In this document: piece by piece, positions 1-12,261 of the stretch
How the letters are laid out: each line of letters begins with the position of its first letter
Position numbering within the stretch: the first letter of the stretch is position 1
NCBI GenBank assembly: GCA_964017045.1
Contig: OZ024806.1
Location: 2,937,992 to 3,001,991, forward strand
DNA: 64,000 nucleotides
Reading direction: 5' to 3'
Origin: Omphiscola glabra
Lineage: Eukaryota; Mollusca; Gastropoda; Lymnaeidae
Notes under the pieces: model-generated
Told to the model about the DNA's origin: nothing
Database searches by the model: none
Seen by the model: the letters and a program-made list of their open reading frames with translations, nothing else
Made by a program: the position numbers and the translations under genes

Positions 1-590
1 CACACACTTCACAACCCACATGTTAAACACATCGTCTTTAACACACACTTCACAACCCACATGTTACACACATCGTCTTTAACACTCACTTCACAACCCA
101 CATGTTACACACATCATCTTTAACATACACTTCACAAGCCACATGTTACACACATAGTCTTTAACACACACTTCACAATCCACATGTTACACACATCGTC
201 TTTAACACACACTTCACAACCCACATGTTACACACATCGTCTTTAACACACACTTCTCAACCCACATGTTACACACATCGTCTTTAACACACACTTCACA
301 ACCCACATGTTACACACATCGTCTTTAACACACACTTCACAACCCACATGTTACACACATCGTCTTTAAGACACACTTTACAACCCACATGTTGCACACA
401 TCGTCTTTAACACACACTTCACAACCCACATGTTACACACATCGTCTTTAACACACACTTCACAACCCACATGTTACACACATCGTCTTTAACACACACT
501 TCACAATCCACATGTTACACACATCGTCTTTAACACATACTTCACAACCCACATGCTACACACATCGTCTTTAACACACACTTTACAATC
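1..590. repeat. 41-nt minisatellite, about 14 copies
   Basis: Tandem units of 41 nt, each with the core cacaacccacatgttacac followed by atcgtctttaa. Copies differ at single positions and the array runs off the left edge, so its true size is unknown. No open frame is maintained. Confidence 0.95.
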
Positions 591-599
591 ACAATACTA

Positions 600-1080
600 A
601 ACACAAGCACACAGCTAAACGCAAATATGCTGATTAGGCAACGCAATCACACATCCCAATTCAACACAATTAAACACACGTACACTTTTAAACACACAAA
701 TATACATCTAAACACACTATTTCAAAACACATCTAAACACACACGTACACAACTAAACCCACAAGTACACAAGTAAACACACAAGTACACAACTAAACAC
801 ACAAGTACACAACTAAGCACACAAGTACACAACTAAATACACAAGTACTCAACACATCTAAACACACAAGTATACATCTAAACACACACGTACACAACTA
901 ACCACACAAGTACACAACTAAACACATAAGTACACATCTAAACACACTAGTACACATCTAAACACACAAGCTCACAACACATCTAAACACACAAGTACAC
1001 AACATATCTAAACACACAAGTGCATATCTAAACACACAAGTACACATTTAAGAACACAAGTACACATTTAAACACATCCA
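600..1080. repeat. degenerate 19-20-nt CA-rich repeat
   Basis: Loosely repeated acacaagtacacaacta units, with variants in spacing and in the gtacac/tatacat segment. It continues the CA-rich character of the array to its left but is a different unit. Boundaries are approximate. Confidence 0.8.
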
Positions 1081-1479
1081 TTGTAACTACGCAATCTCAC
1101 GCAGCCCCTCCCTACCTGTTAAGGGTTTTATATCCAAGCTGTCACGGTTATCAGCATTTTGTTAACATCGTTTACCGGTCGTGAGCAGCACTCGGCAACG
1201 ACTTCACCGCCACAGTCGAACAGTGATGTTGAGATGAGCACCGTGTTGTTTATTGGCTGTGCAGCCCACGGGCGAGAGAGAGAGAGGGGTAGAGAGATGA
1301 TCGAACGCTTCTCTCGTCGTCTGGGAATTTGTCTTCAACGGGTGACGACCAAGTAGCCCTGTGACAACCAGGTATCCCTGTGACCCGAGGGTTTAGGAAA
1401 CGAATTATAAAAACAATATCGGAAAATGCGCAAATCAAAATGACAGGTCGCACCTATAGAATGGCTTGGCGGTGTGGTG

Positions 1480-1950
1480 GGACAGGGAAGTGGGAGAACG
1501 ATAAGTGGGGGACGGATAGGGGAGTGGGGCGAGTGGAGGACAGGAAAATTGTGTACAGGGGATATGGGGACCGGGGAGTGGGGATGGGGCGAGTGGGAAA
1601 CAGGGGAGTGGGGTAAAGGGGAATGGGGTAAAGGGGAATGGGGGACAAGGGGATGGGGTACAGGGGGTGGGGTACAGGGGCATGGGGTACAGAGGCGTGG
1701 GGTAAAGGAGAGATGTAGAGAGGGGAGTGCGGGACTTGGAAGTGAGGAACAGATGAGCTGGGGGCGGGGGAGTTGGGGACCAGGGAGTGGGAGACCTGGA
1801 AGTGGGGAACATGGCAGTGGGGGCAACGGAGTAAGGGAGAGGGGGGATAGGGACAGCGGAGTGGGGGGGGGCAGGGGCTTGGGGGATAAGAAAATAGGGG
1901 ACAAAGTAGTGGGGCAAGTGATGTGGAGATCAGGGGAGAAAGAGGGGTGT
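1480..1950. repeat. G-rich degenerate 15-nt repeat
   Basis: The plus strand is made of agtggggtacagggg-like units with runs of three to eight G. Several long frames are open here on both strands (for example 1335-1904 and 1454-1999 on minus, proline-rich; 1474-1992 on plus, glycine-rich). They follow from the skewed composition and show no domain, so I do not call genes. G-quadruplex formation is plausible. Confidence 0.85.
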
Positions 1951-1960
1951 CAAGGGAGAT

Positions 1961-2030
1961 CAGTGTTTTCCAAAGTGGGGGTCCCCGAATAGGCACCATG
2001 GGCCATCGGGTCTAGGTTGCCGGTCAACAC
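1961..2030 (+). mobile_element. hAT-type left terminal fragment
   Basis: Begins CAGTGTTTTCCAAAGTGG followed by a run of G and tcccc, the layout of many hAT termini (CAGNG start). No matching right end or 8-bp duplication was found, so this is a solitary end. The array that follows may have replaced the interior. Confidence 0.45.
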
Positions 2031-2218
2031 AAGAGACAAGAAACTGAATACAAGTTAAATAAAATCAAAATTTAAACAGCCATATAAAAAACTAACAAAC
2101 AAAAGTGCGCCATCTAGCGTTCAATGGGAATCATTTAGAGATGACCCATGGATTGCCTGACGGTGGAATAAAAATAAATGAACTGACATAGTTTGTGTCA
2201 TGTAATAAGTGGGCTAAA

Positions 2219-3390
2219 ATAATGATAAATGATGTCATTGATGTGATATAGATCAAATGATGTCATTGAATTGATATAGATCAAATGAGGTCATTGATAT
2301 GATATAGATCAAATGATGTCATTGATGTGATATAGATCAAATGATGTAATTGATGTGATATAGATCAAATAATGTCATTGATATGATATAGATCAAATGT
2401 TATCATTGATGTGATATAGATCAAATGATGTCATTGATGTGATATAGATCAAATGATGTCATTGATGTGATATAGATCAAATGATGTCATTGATGTGATA
2501 TAGATCAAATGATGTCCTTGATGTGATATAGATCAAATGTTATCATTGATGGGATATAGATCAAATGTCATTGAAGTGATATAGATCAATTGATGTCATT
2601 GATATGATATAGATCAAATGATGTCATTGTTGTGATATAGATCAAATGATGTCATTGATATGATATAGATCAAATGTTATCATTGATCTGATATAGATCA
2701 AATGATGTCATTGATGTGATATAGATCAAATGATGTCATTGATGTGATATAGATCAAATAATGTCATTGATGTGATATAGATCAAATGTCATTGATGTGA
2801 TATAGATCAAATGATGTCATTGTTGTGATATAGATCAAATGATGTCATTGATATGATATAGATCAAATGTTATCATTGATCTGATATAGATCAAATGATG
2901 TCATTGATATGATATAGATCAAATGTTATCATTGATCTGATATAGATCAAATGATGTCATTGATGTGATATAGATCAAATGATGTCATTGATATGATATA
3001 GATCAAATGTCATTGATGTGATATAGATCAAATGTCATTGATGTGATATAGCTCAAATGATGTCATTGATGTGATATAGATCAATTGATGTCATTGATGT
3101 GATATAGATCAATTGATGTCATTGATGTGATATAGATCAAATGATGTCATTGAAGTGATATATATCAAATAATGTCATTGAAGTGATATAGATCAAATGA
3201 TGTCATTGATGTGATATAGATCAAATGATGTCATTGATGTGATATAGATCAAATAATGTCATTGATGTGATATAGATCAAATGTCATTGATGTGATATAG
3301 ATCAAATGATGTCATGGATGTGATATAGATCAAATGATGTCATGGATGTGATATAGATCAAATGATGTCATTGAAGTGATATGGATAAAA
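2219..3390. repeat. 28-nt minisatellite, about 41 copies
   Basis: Units of 28 nt built on gatatagatcaaatg plus atgtcattgatgt. Some copies are shortened by four or five bases (atcaaatgtcattg), which breaks any frame. Variants such as gttatcattgat recur at intervals, suggesting block duplication within the array. Confidence 0.95.
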
Positions 3391-3452
3391 GTTTGTTCCA
3401 TAAAATATTTAAGTTAAGTATCCGCAGATAACTTTGTATTCGTTTTAAAAAA

Positions 3453-3590
3453 CCACAACAACGAACAAACAACAACGAACAAACAACAACGAACAAACAA
3501 CAACGAACAAACAACAACGAACAAACAACAACGAACAAACAACAACTATCAAACAACAACGCACAAACAACAACTAACAAACAAAAACTC
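3453..3590. repeat. 14-nt minisatellite, about 9 copies
   Basis: caacaacgaacaaa repeated. The minus strand reads as a short Cys/Leu/Val-rich open frame (within 3368-3604), an artefact of the repeat. Confidence 0.9.
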
Positions 3591-3969
3591 GTGGCGTGAA
3601 ACAATTATGAACCTTGGAGACACTCTAACTCTAGGTGAGAACCGCTGGTTTAAACACATGCACTGATCCACGCCTGGTTGGCTGAACAGAAAGTCAACAA
3701 ACCGAGACAGATTACATCAGAGTCACACCTCCAATGCCCCCACTGTTTTTACCCCGAACATCTTTCCGGACTCAGTCAGTGGGTGTGTGTGTGGGGGGGG
3801 GGGGGTATGTGCTGTGGTGTATGTGGTTGGTGGGTGTGTGTGGGTAAGGGTTGGGGGGCAGACTAGGTTGACAGATGGCATTTTTGGTCAATACGTTATC
3901 AAACCTTTGATGTTTAATGAATCCAGTTGGGATTTTAAAATGTGAATTTGATTCGAGAATTGTTTGAGC

Positions 3970-4175
3970 TCAATTTGTCAGTTCTTAGCGTGTGTCAATG
4001 TTCTTAGTTTGTAATGTTCTAAGGGTGTCAATGTTCTTAGCTTCTCATGTTCTTAGCGTGTTTCAATGTTCTTAGTTTGTCATGTTAATAGATTGTAAAG
4101 TTCTTAGCCTGTCATGTTAATAGATTGTAATGTTCTTAGCTTGTTATGTTCTTAGCTTGTGTCATGTTCTCAGCA
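3970..4175. repeat. degenerate tgttcttagc repeat
   Basis: Irregular copies of tgtcatgttcttagc with spacing of about 16-20 nt. Low sequence conservation between units suggests an old array. Confidence 0.7.
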
Positions 4176-4224
4176 GTAACATGTTTTCATTGTTTTTTTA
4201 AGAAGAAGAAAAGAGTTTTTGACC

Positions 4225-4433
4225 AACCGATAAGGATGCTAACGAACACTTAAGAATGCTAACGAACACTTAAGGATGCTAACGAACACTTAAGGATGCT
4301 AACGAACACTTAAGGATGCTAACGAACACTTAAGGATGCTAACGAACACTTAAGGATGCTAACGAACACTTAAGGATGCTAACGAACACTTAAGGATGCT
4401 AACGAACACTTAAGGATGCTAACGAACACTTAA
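4225..4433. repeat. 20-nt minisatellite, about 10 copies
   Basis: taaggatgctaacgaacact repeated almost without change. The 20-nt unit is not a multiple of three. Confidence 0.95.
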
Positions 4434-5732
4434 TTAAAATAGTTTGAGGAGAAAGAAAGAAGAATAGACGTTGAAAGAAATGAAATAATGAAAAATTGAA
4501 GGGAAAAAAGGAGAAATTTATGAGATAAATAAAAAGGCAAAAAGAAATACACCGCGACACACACACAAATAGATTGAGAAGTAGAGTGTGGGAGAGAGAG
4601 AGAGATAAGGAAAGAGAGAGAGTGTGTGAAATAAGCCCTTTGAAAGGAAATAACTATTTAATAATAATCCCTAACTTTATCCACTTACTGACAAGATGTT
4701 TAATCCCACGGGAGCACCGAAGTCCAAAGAATTGTCAACGACACTGCCGACCAGACACCCTACGTCCACAAGAAATGGGCCCGAAACACTTCACTTCACC
4801 GGACTCGGGACACAACACTCATTTACATAATCCGCACAGCGGTTGAAATTTCTTCCCAATAGGAGGCCATCGGAGCACATATCACAGGCGCAGCGAGCAC
4901 CTATCCAATCTGACGACTGATTTAAGTTGAACAAAGACCAGGAGACCTTGTCAAATCAGAGCGTGAAGATCTCAGCGGTTCTAAACCTTTTGAGAGCTGT
5001 CAACGCTTATATGAGTTGTACGTATGTCTGATTTGAGCGGATCTCAAAGTTTACGACTATGGGGGCCATCTTTAAATGGCGTCACCTTATTTTGGCCGAT
5101 TTTGACCCGACCCCCAAACTTTTCAAACAAAGTCTCACAAAAATTTAACGCCAATTATACACTCACAGATTGTCATTAATTCTTGGAGACCGCCCCCACA
5201 CCCCCCTATCCGCGCACAGTCATGACGTCGTTTATTTCAGACCATATAGTCGCGCCAAACAGTGGCGCCTGAAATGACGGGAGAAAAAAAGTAATGGGGA
5301 CACATTCAGACTTGGTCAGTTTTTGTGTTTTTTGTGTGTTTTTTTTTTTATGTAAAGAGGACAAATTTAAGTTCAAATTTGCTTCTAAGAATATTTCTTC
5401 AGGTTATTGATGTCACCTTTTTTTCCTCATAAGACAGGCGTTGGGGTGGGGTGTGGGGTGGTGGTGCAGAGTGCCGCATGGAAACTATTACTTTTTGAGT
5501 GTGCCGCGTGCTAACTTATATTATACGTCATTTGCGTCATTTAAGATGGGATTCGAGAGTTCATCCTGACGTCATCACGAAAATAAGCAATGGACTTTTT
5601 ATTCTTTTTTTTTTTTACACTTTGCTGTGATGATTATATCATATTATGATTTTTGTTACTTTTCTACACTTTAAGACCGTATTTATTAATGTTTAAATGC
5701 TTTTTATCGATAATCATCCACAATTGGTACAT
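4434..5732. other. unique sequence, no gene seen
   Basis: Contains a GA-rich microsatellite near 4590-4630 and poly-T tracts near 5340 and 5605. The open frame at 4574-4846 starts in the GA microsatellite and shows no recognisable domain. A weak inverted pair (ttatttcag at about 5231 and ctgaaatgacg at about 5269) flanks a GC-rich patch. I see no convincing exon. Confidence 0.5.
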
Positions 5733-5913
5733 TTGAACCCCTTTGAGACAGCTAGGCCGATCTGTGGGCCCGATAAGTCAAGCCTCGAGATTGCGTGTAA
5801 CACATTCCTGCACATCCTGGCATTTTAATGGCGGACCTCCGCTTATTGTTTACTAGCTTTTGTTGTGTTCATGATTCGTGTGTGCGTTGCTAGTAATATC
5901 ATAAGATTCCAAA

Positions 5914-6155
5914 ATGTCGGACAGTGTCAGTGACACTGAACAAACTATGCTTAGTGATTTTGATATTCTAGCAGTGAATCTGACACTGATGAAAACAACC
6001 AGGAAAGTAATGAAGACGATCAAAATGATGATTTTAATGATAATGTTTTGAACCCTTGGTTAAGTATTAAGGATCCTCAACTGGATATAGATGACCCCTA
6101 TGAATTGTTAGAAAATATAGGTCCCATAAATATGCCTCAAGGCATAAGCACCTAG
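5914..6155 (+). pseudogene. broken N-terminus of a piggyBac-like transposase
   Basis: ATG at 5914 starts MSDSVSDTEQTMLSDFDIL. A frame change near 5970 is needed to continue into an acidic segment (ESDTDENNQESNEDD) and then NPWLSIKDPQLDIDDPYELL, which ends at a stop near 6153. The whole is under 85 codons with no DDD catalytic core, so it is a relic. The assignment rests on the acidic N-terminus and the flanking TTAA-type termini. Another low-complexity acidic protein cannot be excluded. Confidence 0.4.
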
Positions 6156-6264
6156 ATGAGTACTTAATGCTATTGTTTACCCTAAATATCATTCAAATGC
6201 TTATGAGAGAGACCGCGAGTGTGTTTAGAAACTGAAAAATAGCCGGGGCAGGAAAAGGAGTAGA

Positions 6265-6525
6265 ATCATGTGCCAGAGGTGTCCGGAGGGCCTCCATGTG
6301 CCAGAGGTGTCCGGAGGGCCTCTATGTGCCAGAGGTGTCTGAAGGGCCTCCATGTGCCAGAGGTGTCCGGAGGGCCTCCATGTACCAGAGGTGTCTGAAG
6401 GGCCTCCATGTGCCAGAGGTGTCTGAAGGGCCTCCATGTGCCAGAGGTGTCTGAAGGGCCTCCATGTGCCAGAGGTGTCTGAAGGGCCTCCATGTGCCAG
6501 AGGTGTCCGGAGGGCCTCCATGTTA
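6265..6525. repeat. 28-nt minisatellite, about 9 copies, inside the piggyBac-like element
   Basis: Units of 28 nt: catgtgccagaggtgtc followed by a tgaagggcctc or cggagggcctc variant. Overlapping frames on the minus strand encode a GTW/HME-rich repeat peptide. The open frame comes from the repeat and has no homology that I recognise. Confidence 0.95.
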
Positions 6526-6861
6526 CGTCTTATTCAGACTTCATCCACCAAAACATTCACACAATTGATACAAGTAAATCATGTATATTCTAAGTTAAAC
6601 ACAAAAATTACAGGCATAAATTATTAAAATCAGGATTGCTCATTTGCATAAATGTTGAGATTTCCGTTTGATTCATAACTATTGTATGAAGTGATTCACT
6701 TTCCTACTAGAATGTATATAGTTTTTATATATATATAGGAAATAGTTTATTTTTTAAGATTTTTTTTTTTTTTTTTTGCAATGTGAGTGCCGAGCTTGTA
6801 AACAGTGCTCCGATGTTTTGGCACTGACTACCCGGAAAGTTCTCCGTCCCGAAAGAGTTAA

Positions 6862-7020
6862 GGAAATGTTATTATAGTTCTCGTCGGAAGGTCTTGTGGG
6901 CCTTATTATACGCTTCAGTGGGGCGCATGTGACCGGCCGATGGAAGGTTTACATCCCCTCCCCTCCCCTCCCCCAAAGAGTGGTGATTTTTGTTTATCTG
7001 ACACTGATAACTAATGCTTA
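6862..7020. other. unique spacer
   Basis: Short non-repetitive stretch with a cccctcccctcccc tract near 6960. No gene seen. Confidence 0.5.
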
Positions 7021-7024
7021 AAAA

Positions 7025-7212
7025 ATGTTGTGTAGAGTAAGTGCTGTTCAGCTGTAGAGTAAATGCTGTTCAGCTGTAGAGTACATGCTGTTTAGCTGTA
7101 GAGTAAAGGCTGTTTAACTTCAGAGTAATCGATATTTAGCTGTAGAGTAAGTGCTGTTTAGCTGTACCGTAAGTGCTGTTAGCTGTGGGCTGTAGAGTAA
7201 GTGCTGTTTAGA
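7025..7212. repeat. 22-nt degenerate minisatellite, about 8 copies
   Basis: gctgtagagtaagtgctgttta with substitutions (aatgctgttca, aaggctgttta). Ends at the start of the LINE-like tail. Confidence 0.85.
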
Positions 7213-7504
7213 TTGTAGACCTTACCGAACTATCGTAAAAATTTAAATTATCTGCAACATAAAACCATGCCCATAAATATATAAATATTTCTAAGGCACT
7301 ACAGCCCATGTGAGGCTGACCCATGGTCTTTCGTCTCCATGCGTGGACATTCATCTGGTGTACATCCGCAACTACATCTTCAGTGCATTCGAATCTCGGT
7401 CGACCGGTTAACGGTCTGCTCCTTCGTTTTCCCCTTGCAGCCACTTTTGCGCCTTTATTATCTGGCACAAGTCGCGTCCTTTCCGCTTGATAGAGTATTG
7501 CCAT
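7211..7504 (-). pseudogene. possible non-LTR retrotransposon ORF2 C-terminal remnant
   Basis: The minus-strand frame contains GRPRFECTEDVVADVHQMNV followed by HAWRRKTMGQPHMGCS. This matches the layout of the extreme C-terminus of many LINE reverse transcriptase polyproteins: a basic GRPR segment, an acidic helix, WRRK, then a Cys-rich tail. No reverse transcriptase motifs precede it, and the upstream side runs into a 40-nt tandem array, so at most the last 70 or so residues survive. The ATG at 7504 is unlikely to be a true start. A chance open frame is possible. Confidence 0.4.
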
Positions 7505-8285
7505 TGCAGTAGAAGAACGTGCTGCAGTGTAGCCTGCAGCTGCTGTCGTGAGAAGAACGTGCTACAGTGTAGCTCATGAGAAGAACGTGCTACAGTGTAG
7601 CCTGCAGCTGCTGTCGTGAGAAGAACGTGCTACAAAGTAGCTCATGAGAAGAACGTGCTACAGTGTAGCCTGACGCTGCTGTCGTGAGGAGAACGTGCTA
7701 CAGTGTAGCCTGCAGCTGCTGTCGTGAGAAGAAAGTGCTACAGTGTAGCCTGCAGCTGCTGTCGTGAGAAGAACGTGCTACAGTGTAGCCTGCAGCTGCT
7801 GTCATGAGAAGAAAGTGCTACAGTGTAGCCTACAGCTGCTGTCGTGAGAAGAACGAGCTACAGTATAGCCTGCAGCTGCTGTCACGAGAAGAACGTGCTA
7901 CAGTGTAGCTCATGAGAAGAACGTGCTACAGTTTAGCCTGCAGCTGCTGTCATGAGAAGAACGTGCTACAGTGTAGCCTGCAGCTGCTGTCGTGAGAAGA
8001 ACGTGCTACAGTGTAGCCTGCAGCCGCTGTCGTGAGAAGAACGTGCTACAGTATAGCCTGCAGCTGCTGTCACGAGAAGAACGTGCTACAGTGTAGCTCA
8101 TGAGAAGAACGTGCTACAGTTTAGCCTGCAGCTGCTGTCATGAGAAGAACGTGCTACAGTGTAGCTCATGAGAAGAACGTGCTACAGTTTAGCCTGCAGC
8201 TGCTGTCGTGAGAAGAACGTGCTACAGTGTAGCCTGCAGCTGCTGTCATGAGAAGAACGTTCTACAGTGTAGACTGCAGCTGCTG
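7505..8285. repeat. 40-nt minisatellite with a 28-nt short variant
   Basis: The long unit is agaagaacgtgctacagtgt, then agcctgcagctgctgtcgtg. A short form replaces the second half with agctcatg. Long and short forms recur in the same order at several places, indicating amplification by blocks. The long form holds a CTGCAGCTGCTG segment able to fold on itself. Confidence 0.95.
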
Positions 8286-8385
8286 TCATCTGCTTAACTT
8301 TGATAACGTGTGAGTGCGTGTGTATGTGTATGTATATATGTGGATGTGAGTGTTGATGGTTGGCTTGAACAAGATCGCGATATTA

Positions 8386-8905
8386 CAAGGAAACCAAACT
8401 ACCCACATGAAACCAAACAACCCACATGAAACCAATCTACCCACATGAAACCAAACTACCCACATGAAAACAAACTATCCACATGAAACCAAACTACCCA
8501 CATGAAACCAAACAACCCACATGAAAACAAACTACCCACATGAAAACAAACTACCCACATGAAACCAAACTACCACATGAAACCAAACAACCCACATGAA
8601 ACCAAACAACCCACATGAAACCAAACAACCCACATGAAACCAAACAACCCACATGAAACCAAACTACCTACATGAAACCAAACAACCCACATAAAACCAA
8701 ACTACCCACATGAAACTAAACAACCCACATGAAACCAAACAATCCACATGAAACCAAACTACCCACATGAAACCAAACTACCCACATGAAACCAAACTAC
8801 CCACATAAAAACAAACTATCCACATGAAACCAAACTACCCACATGAAACCAAACTACTCACATAAAAACCAAGCTACCCACATAACACCAAACAACCCAC
8901 TCGTG
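8386..8905. repeat. 19-nt minisatellite, about 26 copies
   Basis: aaaccaaactacccacatg with the alternative aaaccaaacaacccacatg. The two variants are intermixed. Confidence 0.95.
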
Positions 8906-9094
8906 CGTCTAGAAGTGTCTGTGCAGCTATACCTGGTTCTCACACGAAAGTCATGATTATAATATCGTGAATATGTCTCAAGGGTTGCTTAATCCCAAGG
9001 AGATTAAAGTCCAACAAATAGTTTGTCGTTTTGAATATGCGAGATTAATATGAGGCCACCACGCTGTTTTTTTTTTCCTTTCTTGATGTCTTGT

Positions 9095-9690
9095 TGGTGT
9101 GCACTCAGATGGCTTTGTTGGTGTGCACCCAGAGGTCTTTGTTGGTGTGCACCCAGATGTCTTATTGGTGTGCACCCAGATGGCTTTGTTGGTGTGCACA
9201 CAGAGATCTTTGTTGGTGTGCACCCAGATGTCTTTGTTGGTGTGCACCCAGAGGTCTTTGTTGGTGTGCACCCAGATGGCTTTGCTGCTGTGCACCCAGA
9301 GATCTTTAATGGTATGCACCCAGCGGTCTTTGTTGGTGCGCACCCAGAGATCTTTGTTGGTGTGCACCCAGATGTCTTTGTTGGTGTGCACCCAGATGGC
9401 TTTGTTGGTGTGCACCCAGATGGCTTTGTTGGTGTGCACCCAGAGGTCTTTGTTGGTGTGCACCCAGATGGCTTTGTTGCTGTGCACCCAGAGATCTTTA
9501 ATGGTATGCACCCAGAGGTCTTTGTTGGTGTGCACCCAGAGATCTTTGTTGGTGTGCACCCAGAGGTCTTTGTTGGTGTGCACCCGAGGTCTTTGTTGGT
9601 ATGCACCCAGAGGTCTTTGTTGGTGTGCACCCAGAGGTCTTTGTTGGTGTGCACCCAGAGGTCTTTGTTGGTGTGCATTGATGTTTTGCG
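9095..9690. repeat. 24-nt minisatellite, about 24 copies, open in several frames
   Basis: Units of 24 nt with the core tttgttggtgtgcaccca. Because the unit is eight codons, frames stay open on both strands: plus 9050-9715 with a VGVHPEVF-type peptide and minus 8978-9784 with a VHTNKDLW-type peptide. Variants fall without regard to codon position and no other feature supports a gene, so I read this as a repeat only. Confidence 0.95.
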
Positions 9691-9699
9691 TGCGTGTGT

Positions 9700-10160
9700 C
9701 TGTATGTGTGTGTGAGTGTGCGAATATGTATAAGCATGTTAGGCATGTATAGTATGTCCCTATGTATTTAAGCCTGTCCAACAAGCTTTGTATATGGGCT
9801 GGGTTTGAGAGTTTTTAAACTGCTATCTATTTATAGTCAAGCTATTTATTGTCAAGTTAACACCTGTGGGCGGTATCTAGCATTTGGATTCTACAATAAA
9901 GGGCGCTTTATAGACTGATCTTAATACACCGTGACGCCCCTTGGAATAAAAGGTTTGGGCCTGGTAAAACAGGGCGGCACACGAAACAAAGGATCCCGCG
10001 ATAGCATGCCACGATGAAAGAAGCTAGTGGGCTGTGCTTATTCATATACTCCAGGTCGCTGGGACCACTTAACGTTGCCACGGGAGGAGTCCCAGGAACT
10101 GTGGCCCCGACCGGAAGAGGGCTACTTTTTCGTTGACCACCCCGAAAAACGGGGGGCCTG
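9700..10160. other. unique spacer, no gene seen
   Basis: Includes a tgtgtgtgag microsatellite edge and moderately GC-rich unique sequence near 9900-10150. The open frame at 10027-10281 runs into the next array and has no recognised domain. Confidence 0.4.
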
Positions 10161-11275
10161 TGAAACCGTGGTGTGGGCTTCTGATAGCGTGGAGGTCGTA
10201 GAAAACCGTGGTGGTCCTTGTAATACCATGGTGGGCCTAGTGAACACCGTGGTGGTCCTTGTAATACCATGGTGGTCCTAGTGAAAGCCGTGGTGGTCCT
10301 TGTAATACCATGGTGGTCCTAGTGAAAACCGTGGTGGTCCTTGTAATACCATGGTGGTCCTAGTGAAAACCGTGGTGGTCCTTGTAATACCATAGTAGTC
10401 CTAGTGAAAACCGTGGTGGTCCATGTAATACCATAGTGGTCATAGTGAAAACCGTGGTGGTCCTTGTAATACCATAGTGGTCCTAGTGAAAACCGTGGTG
10501 GTCCTTGTAATACCATGGTGGTTCTAGTGAAAACCGTGGTGGTCCTTGTAATACCATGGTGGTCCTAGTGAAAACCGTGGTGGTCCTTGTAATACCATAG
10601 TGGTCCTAGTGAAAACCGTGGTGGTCCTTGTAATACCATGGTAGTCCTAGTGAAAACCGTGGTGGTCCTTGTAATACCATGGTGGTCATAGTGAAAGCCG
10701 TGGTGGTCTTTGTAATACCATGGTGGTCCTAGTGAAAACCGTGGTGGTCCTTGTAATACCATAGTGGTCCTAGTGAAAACCGTGGTGGTCCTTGTAATAC
10801 CATGGTGGTCATAGTGAAAACCGTGGTGGTCCTTGTAATACCATGGTGGTCCTAGTGAAAACCGTGGTGGTCCTTGTAATACTATGGTGGTCCTAGTGAA
10901 AACCGTGGTGGTCCTTGTAATACCATGGTGGTCCTAGTGAAAACCGTGGTGGTCCTTGTAATACCATGGTGGTCATAGTGAAAACCGTGGTGGTCCTTGT
11001 AATACCATGGTGGTCCTAGTGAAAACCGTGGTGGTCCTTGTAATACCATAGTGGTCCTAGTGAAAACCGTGGTGGTCCTTGTAATACCATAGTGGTTTTA
11101 GTGAAAACCGTGGTGGTCCTTGTAATACCATGGTGGTCCTAGTGAAAACCGTGGTGGTCCTTGTAATAACATGGTGGTCCTAGTGAAAACCGTGGTGGTC
11201 CTTGTAATGCTATGGTGGTCCTAGTGAAAACCGTGGTGGTCCTTGTAATACCATGGTGGTCCTAGTGAAAACATG
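10160..11275. repeat. 41-nt minisatellite, about 26 copies
   Basis: Units of 41 nt: gaaaaccgtggtggtccttg then taataccatggtggtcctagt. The half-units gtggtggtcc and atggtggtcc are alike, so the unit is itself a diverged dimer of about 20 nt. Minus-strand frames of about 65 codons recur. Confidence 0.95.
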
Positions 11276-11384
11276 ATAGAAATTTCAAACAGAAGATTTG
11301 TTTAATGTGAACAATGGCGATCCCTGAATATGATATTTCTCCCAACTAGCTAAGAATTAAGAAGCCAAAAGAGTTGAGAAAAAG

Positions 11385-11512
11385 TCATGATACAACAGTC
11401 ATGATACAACAGTCATGATACAACAGTCATGATACAACAGTCATGATACAACAGTCATGATACTACAGTCATGGTACAACAGTCATGATACAACAGTCAT
11501 GATACAACAAAG
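11385..11512. repeat. 14-nt minisatellite, 9 copies
   Basis: gatacaacagtcat repeated nearly perfectly. Confidence 0.95.
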
Positions 11513-11624
11513 AGGTTTATAAAATAATAGGTTTTTTTTGGTCTGACCGCCAAGACAGAATGGGGGCGGTAACACAGAAGTAGTAGTGGATGACGTCACC
11601 TGGATTGTTTAACTTATATGTTTA

Positions 11625-11985
11625 CGCGAGTCGACTCCTGCTAGCAGTGCTGGGTAATGCAATACGTCTGTGTGTGGGTGTGTGTGGTGTGTGTTTGTGG
11701 GGTGTGTGTGGATGGGTGGATGTGTGCCTGGGTGGGTGGGTGTGGGTGTGTCCACAGCAAGTCAGATGCGAGTCGACTGCTACTAGCAGTGCTGTGTGGG
11801 TGTATGTGGGTGTGGTTGGGTGTGTGGGTGTGGGTGGGTATGTCCACAGCAAGTCAGATGCGAGTCGACTGCTACTAGCAGTGCTGTGTGTGTGTGGGTG
11901 TATGTGGGTGTGGTTGGGTGTGTCCACAGGTAGTCAGGTGCGAGTGGACTGCTACTAGCAGTGCTGGGTAATGCAATACGTCTAT
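11625..11985. repeat. long-unit tandem repeat (about 75-110 nt), 4 copies
   Basis: Each copy carries gagtcgactgctactagcag followed by a GT-rich stretch and ccacagcaagtcagatgc. The GT-rich part varies in length between copies. The open frames on both strands are composition-driven. Confidence 0.85.
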
Positions 11986-12049
11986 CTGTATGTCTGTATA
12001 CAGCAAGTCAGATGCAATAATTTTGGAGTAACAAAGTCTGGGCTGAAAT

Positions 12050-12205
12050 ACAACTGTCACATTCAGAACTGTCACAGTCAGGACTGTCACAGTAAGGACT
12101 GTCACAGTCCGAACTGTCACAGTCAGAACTGTCACAGTCAGAACTGTCATAGTCAGGACTGTCACAGTCAGAACTGTCACAGTCAGAACTGTCACAGTCA
12201 GAGTC
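12050..12205. repeat. 15-nt minisatellite, about 10 copies
   Basis: cagaactgtcacagt units. Five codons long, so the frame at 11971-12258 (plus) reads as a CHSQN repeat. No other support for coding. Confidence 0.95.
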
Positions 12206-12261
12206 ATGATCAAAATATCGGAGTAATGGAATTCAAGTCGGTACAGAAAATCAGTTGATAG

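Larger units (their letters stand above)
5733..6861 (+). mobile_element. piggyBac-like element, degenerate
   Basis: The left end reads ttgaacccctttgagac. The right end, read on the minus strand, is ttaactctttcgggacgg. Both resemble piggyBac-type termini with a TTAA target, the left one mutated to TTGA. Inside, an ATG at 5914 opens an acidic, Ser/Asp-rich start (MSDSVSDTEQTMLSDFD). After a frame change it continues as a D/E/N-rich stretch containing NPWLSIKDPQ, the kind of acidic N-terminus found before piggyBac transposase domains. No catalytic domain remains. A 28-nt minisatellite fills part of the interior. Family assignment is by termini and N-terminal character only. Confidence 0.5.

Noticed and set aside
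8978..9784. 268-codon minus-strand open frame and its plus-strand partners
   Set aside because: Produced by a 24-nt tandem repeat; several frames are open at once on both strands and no domain or splice context exists.
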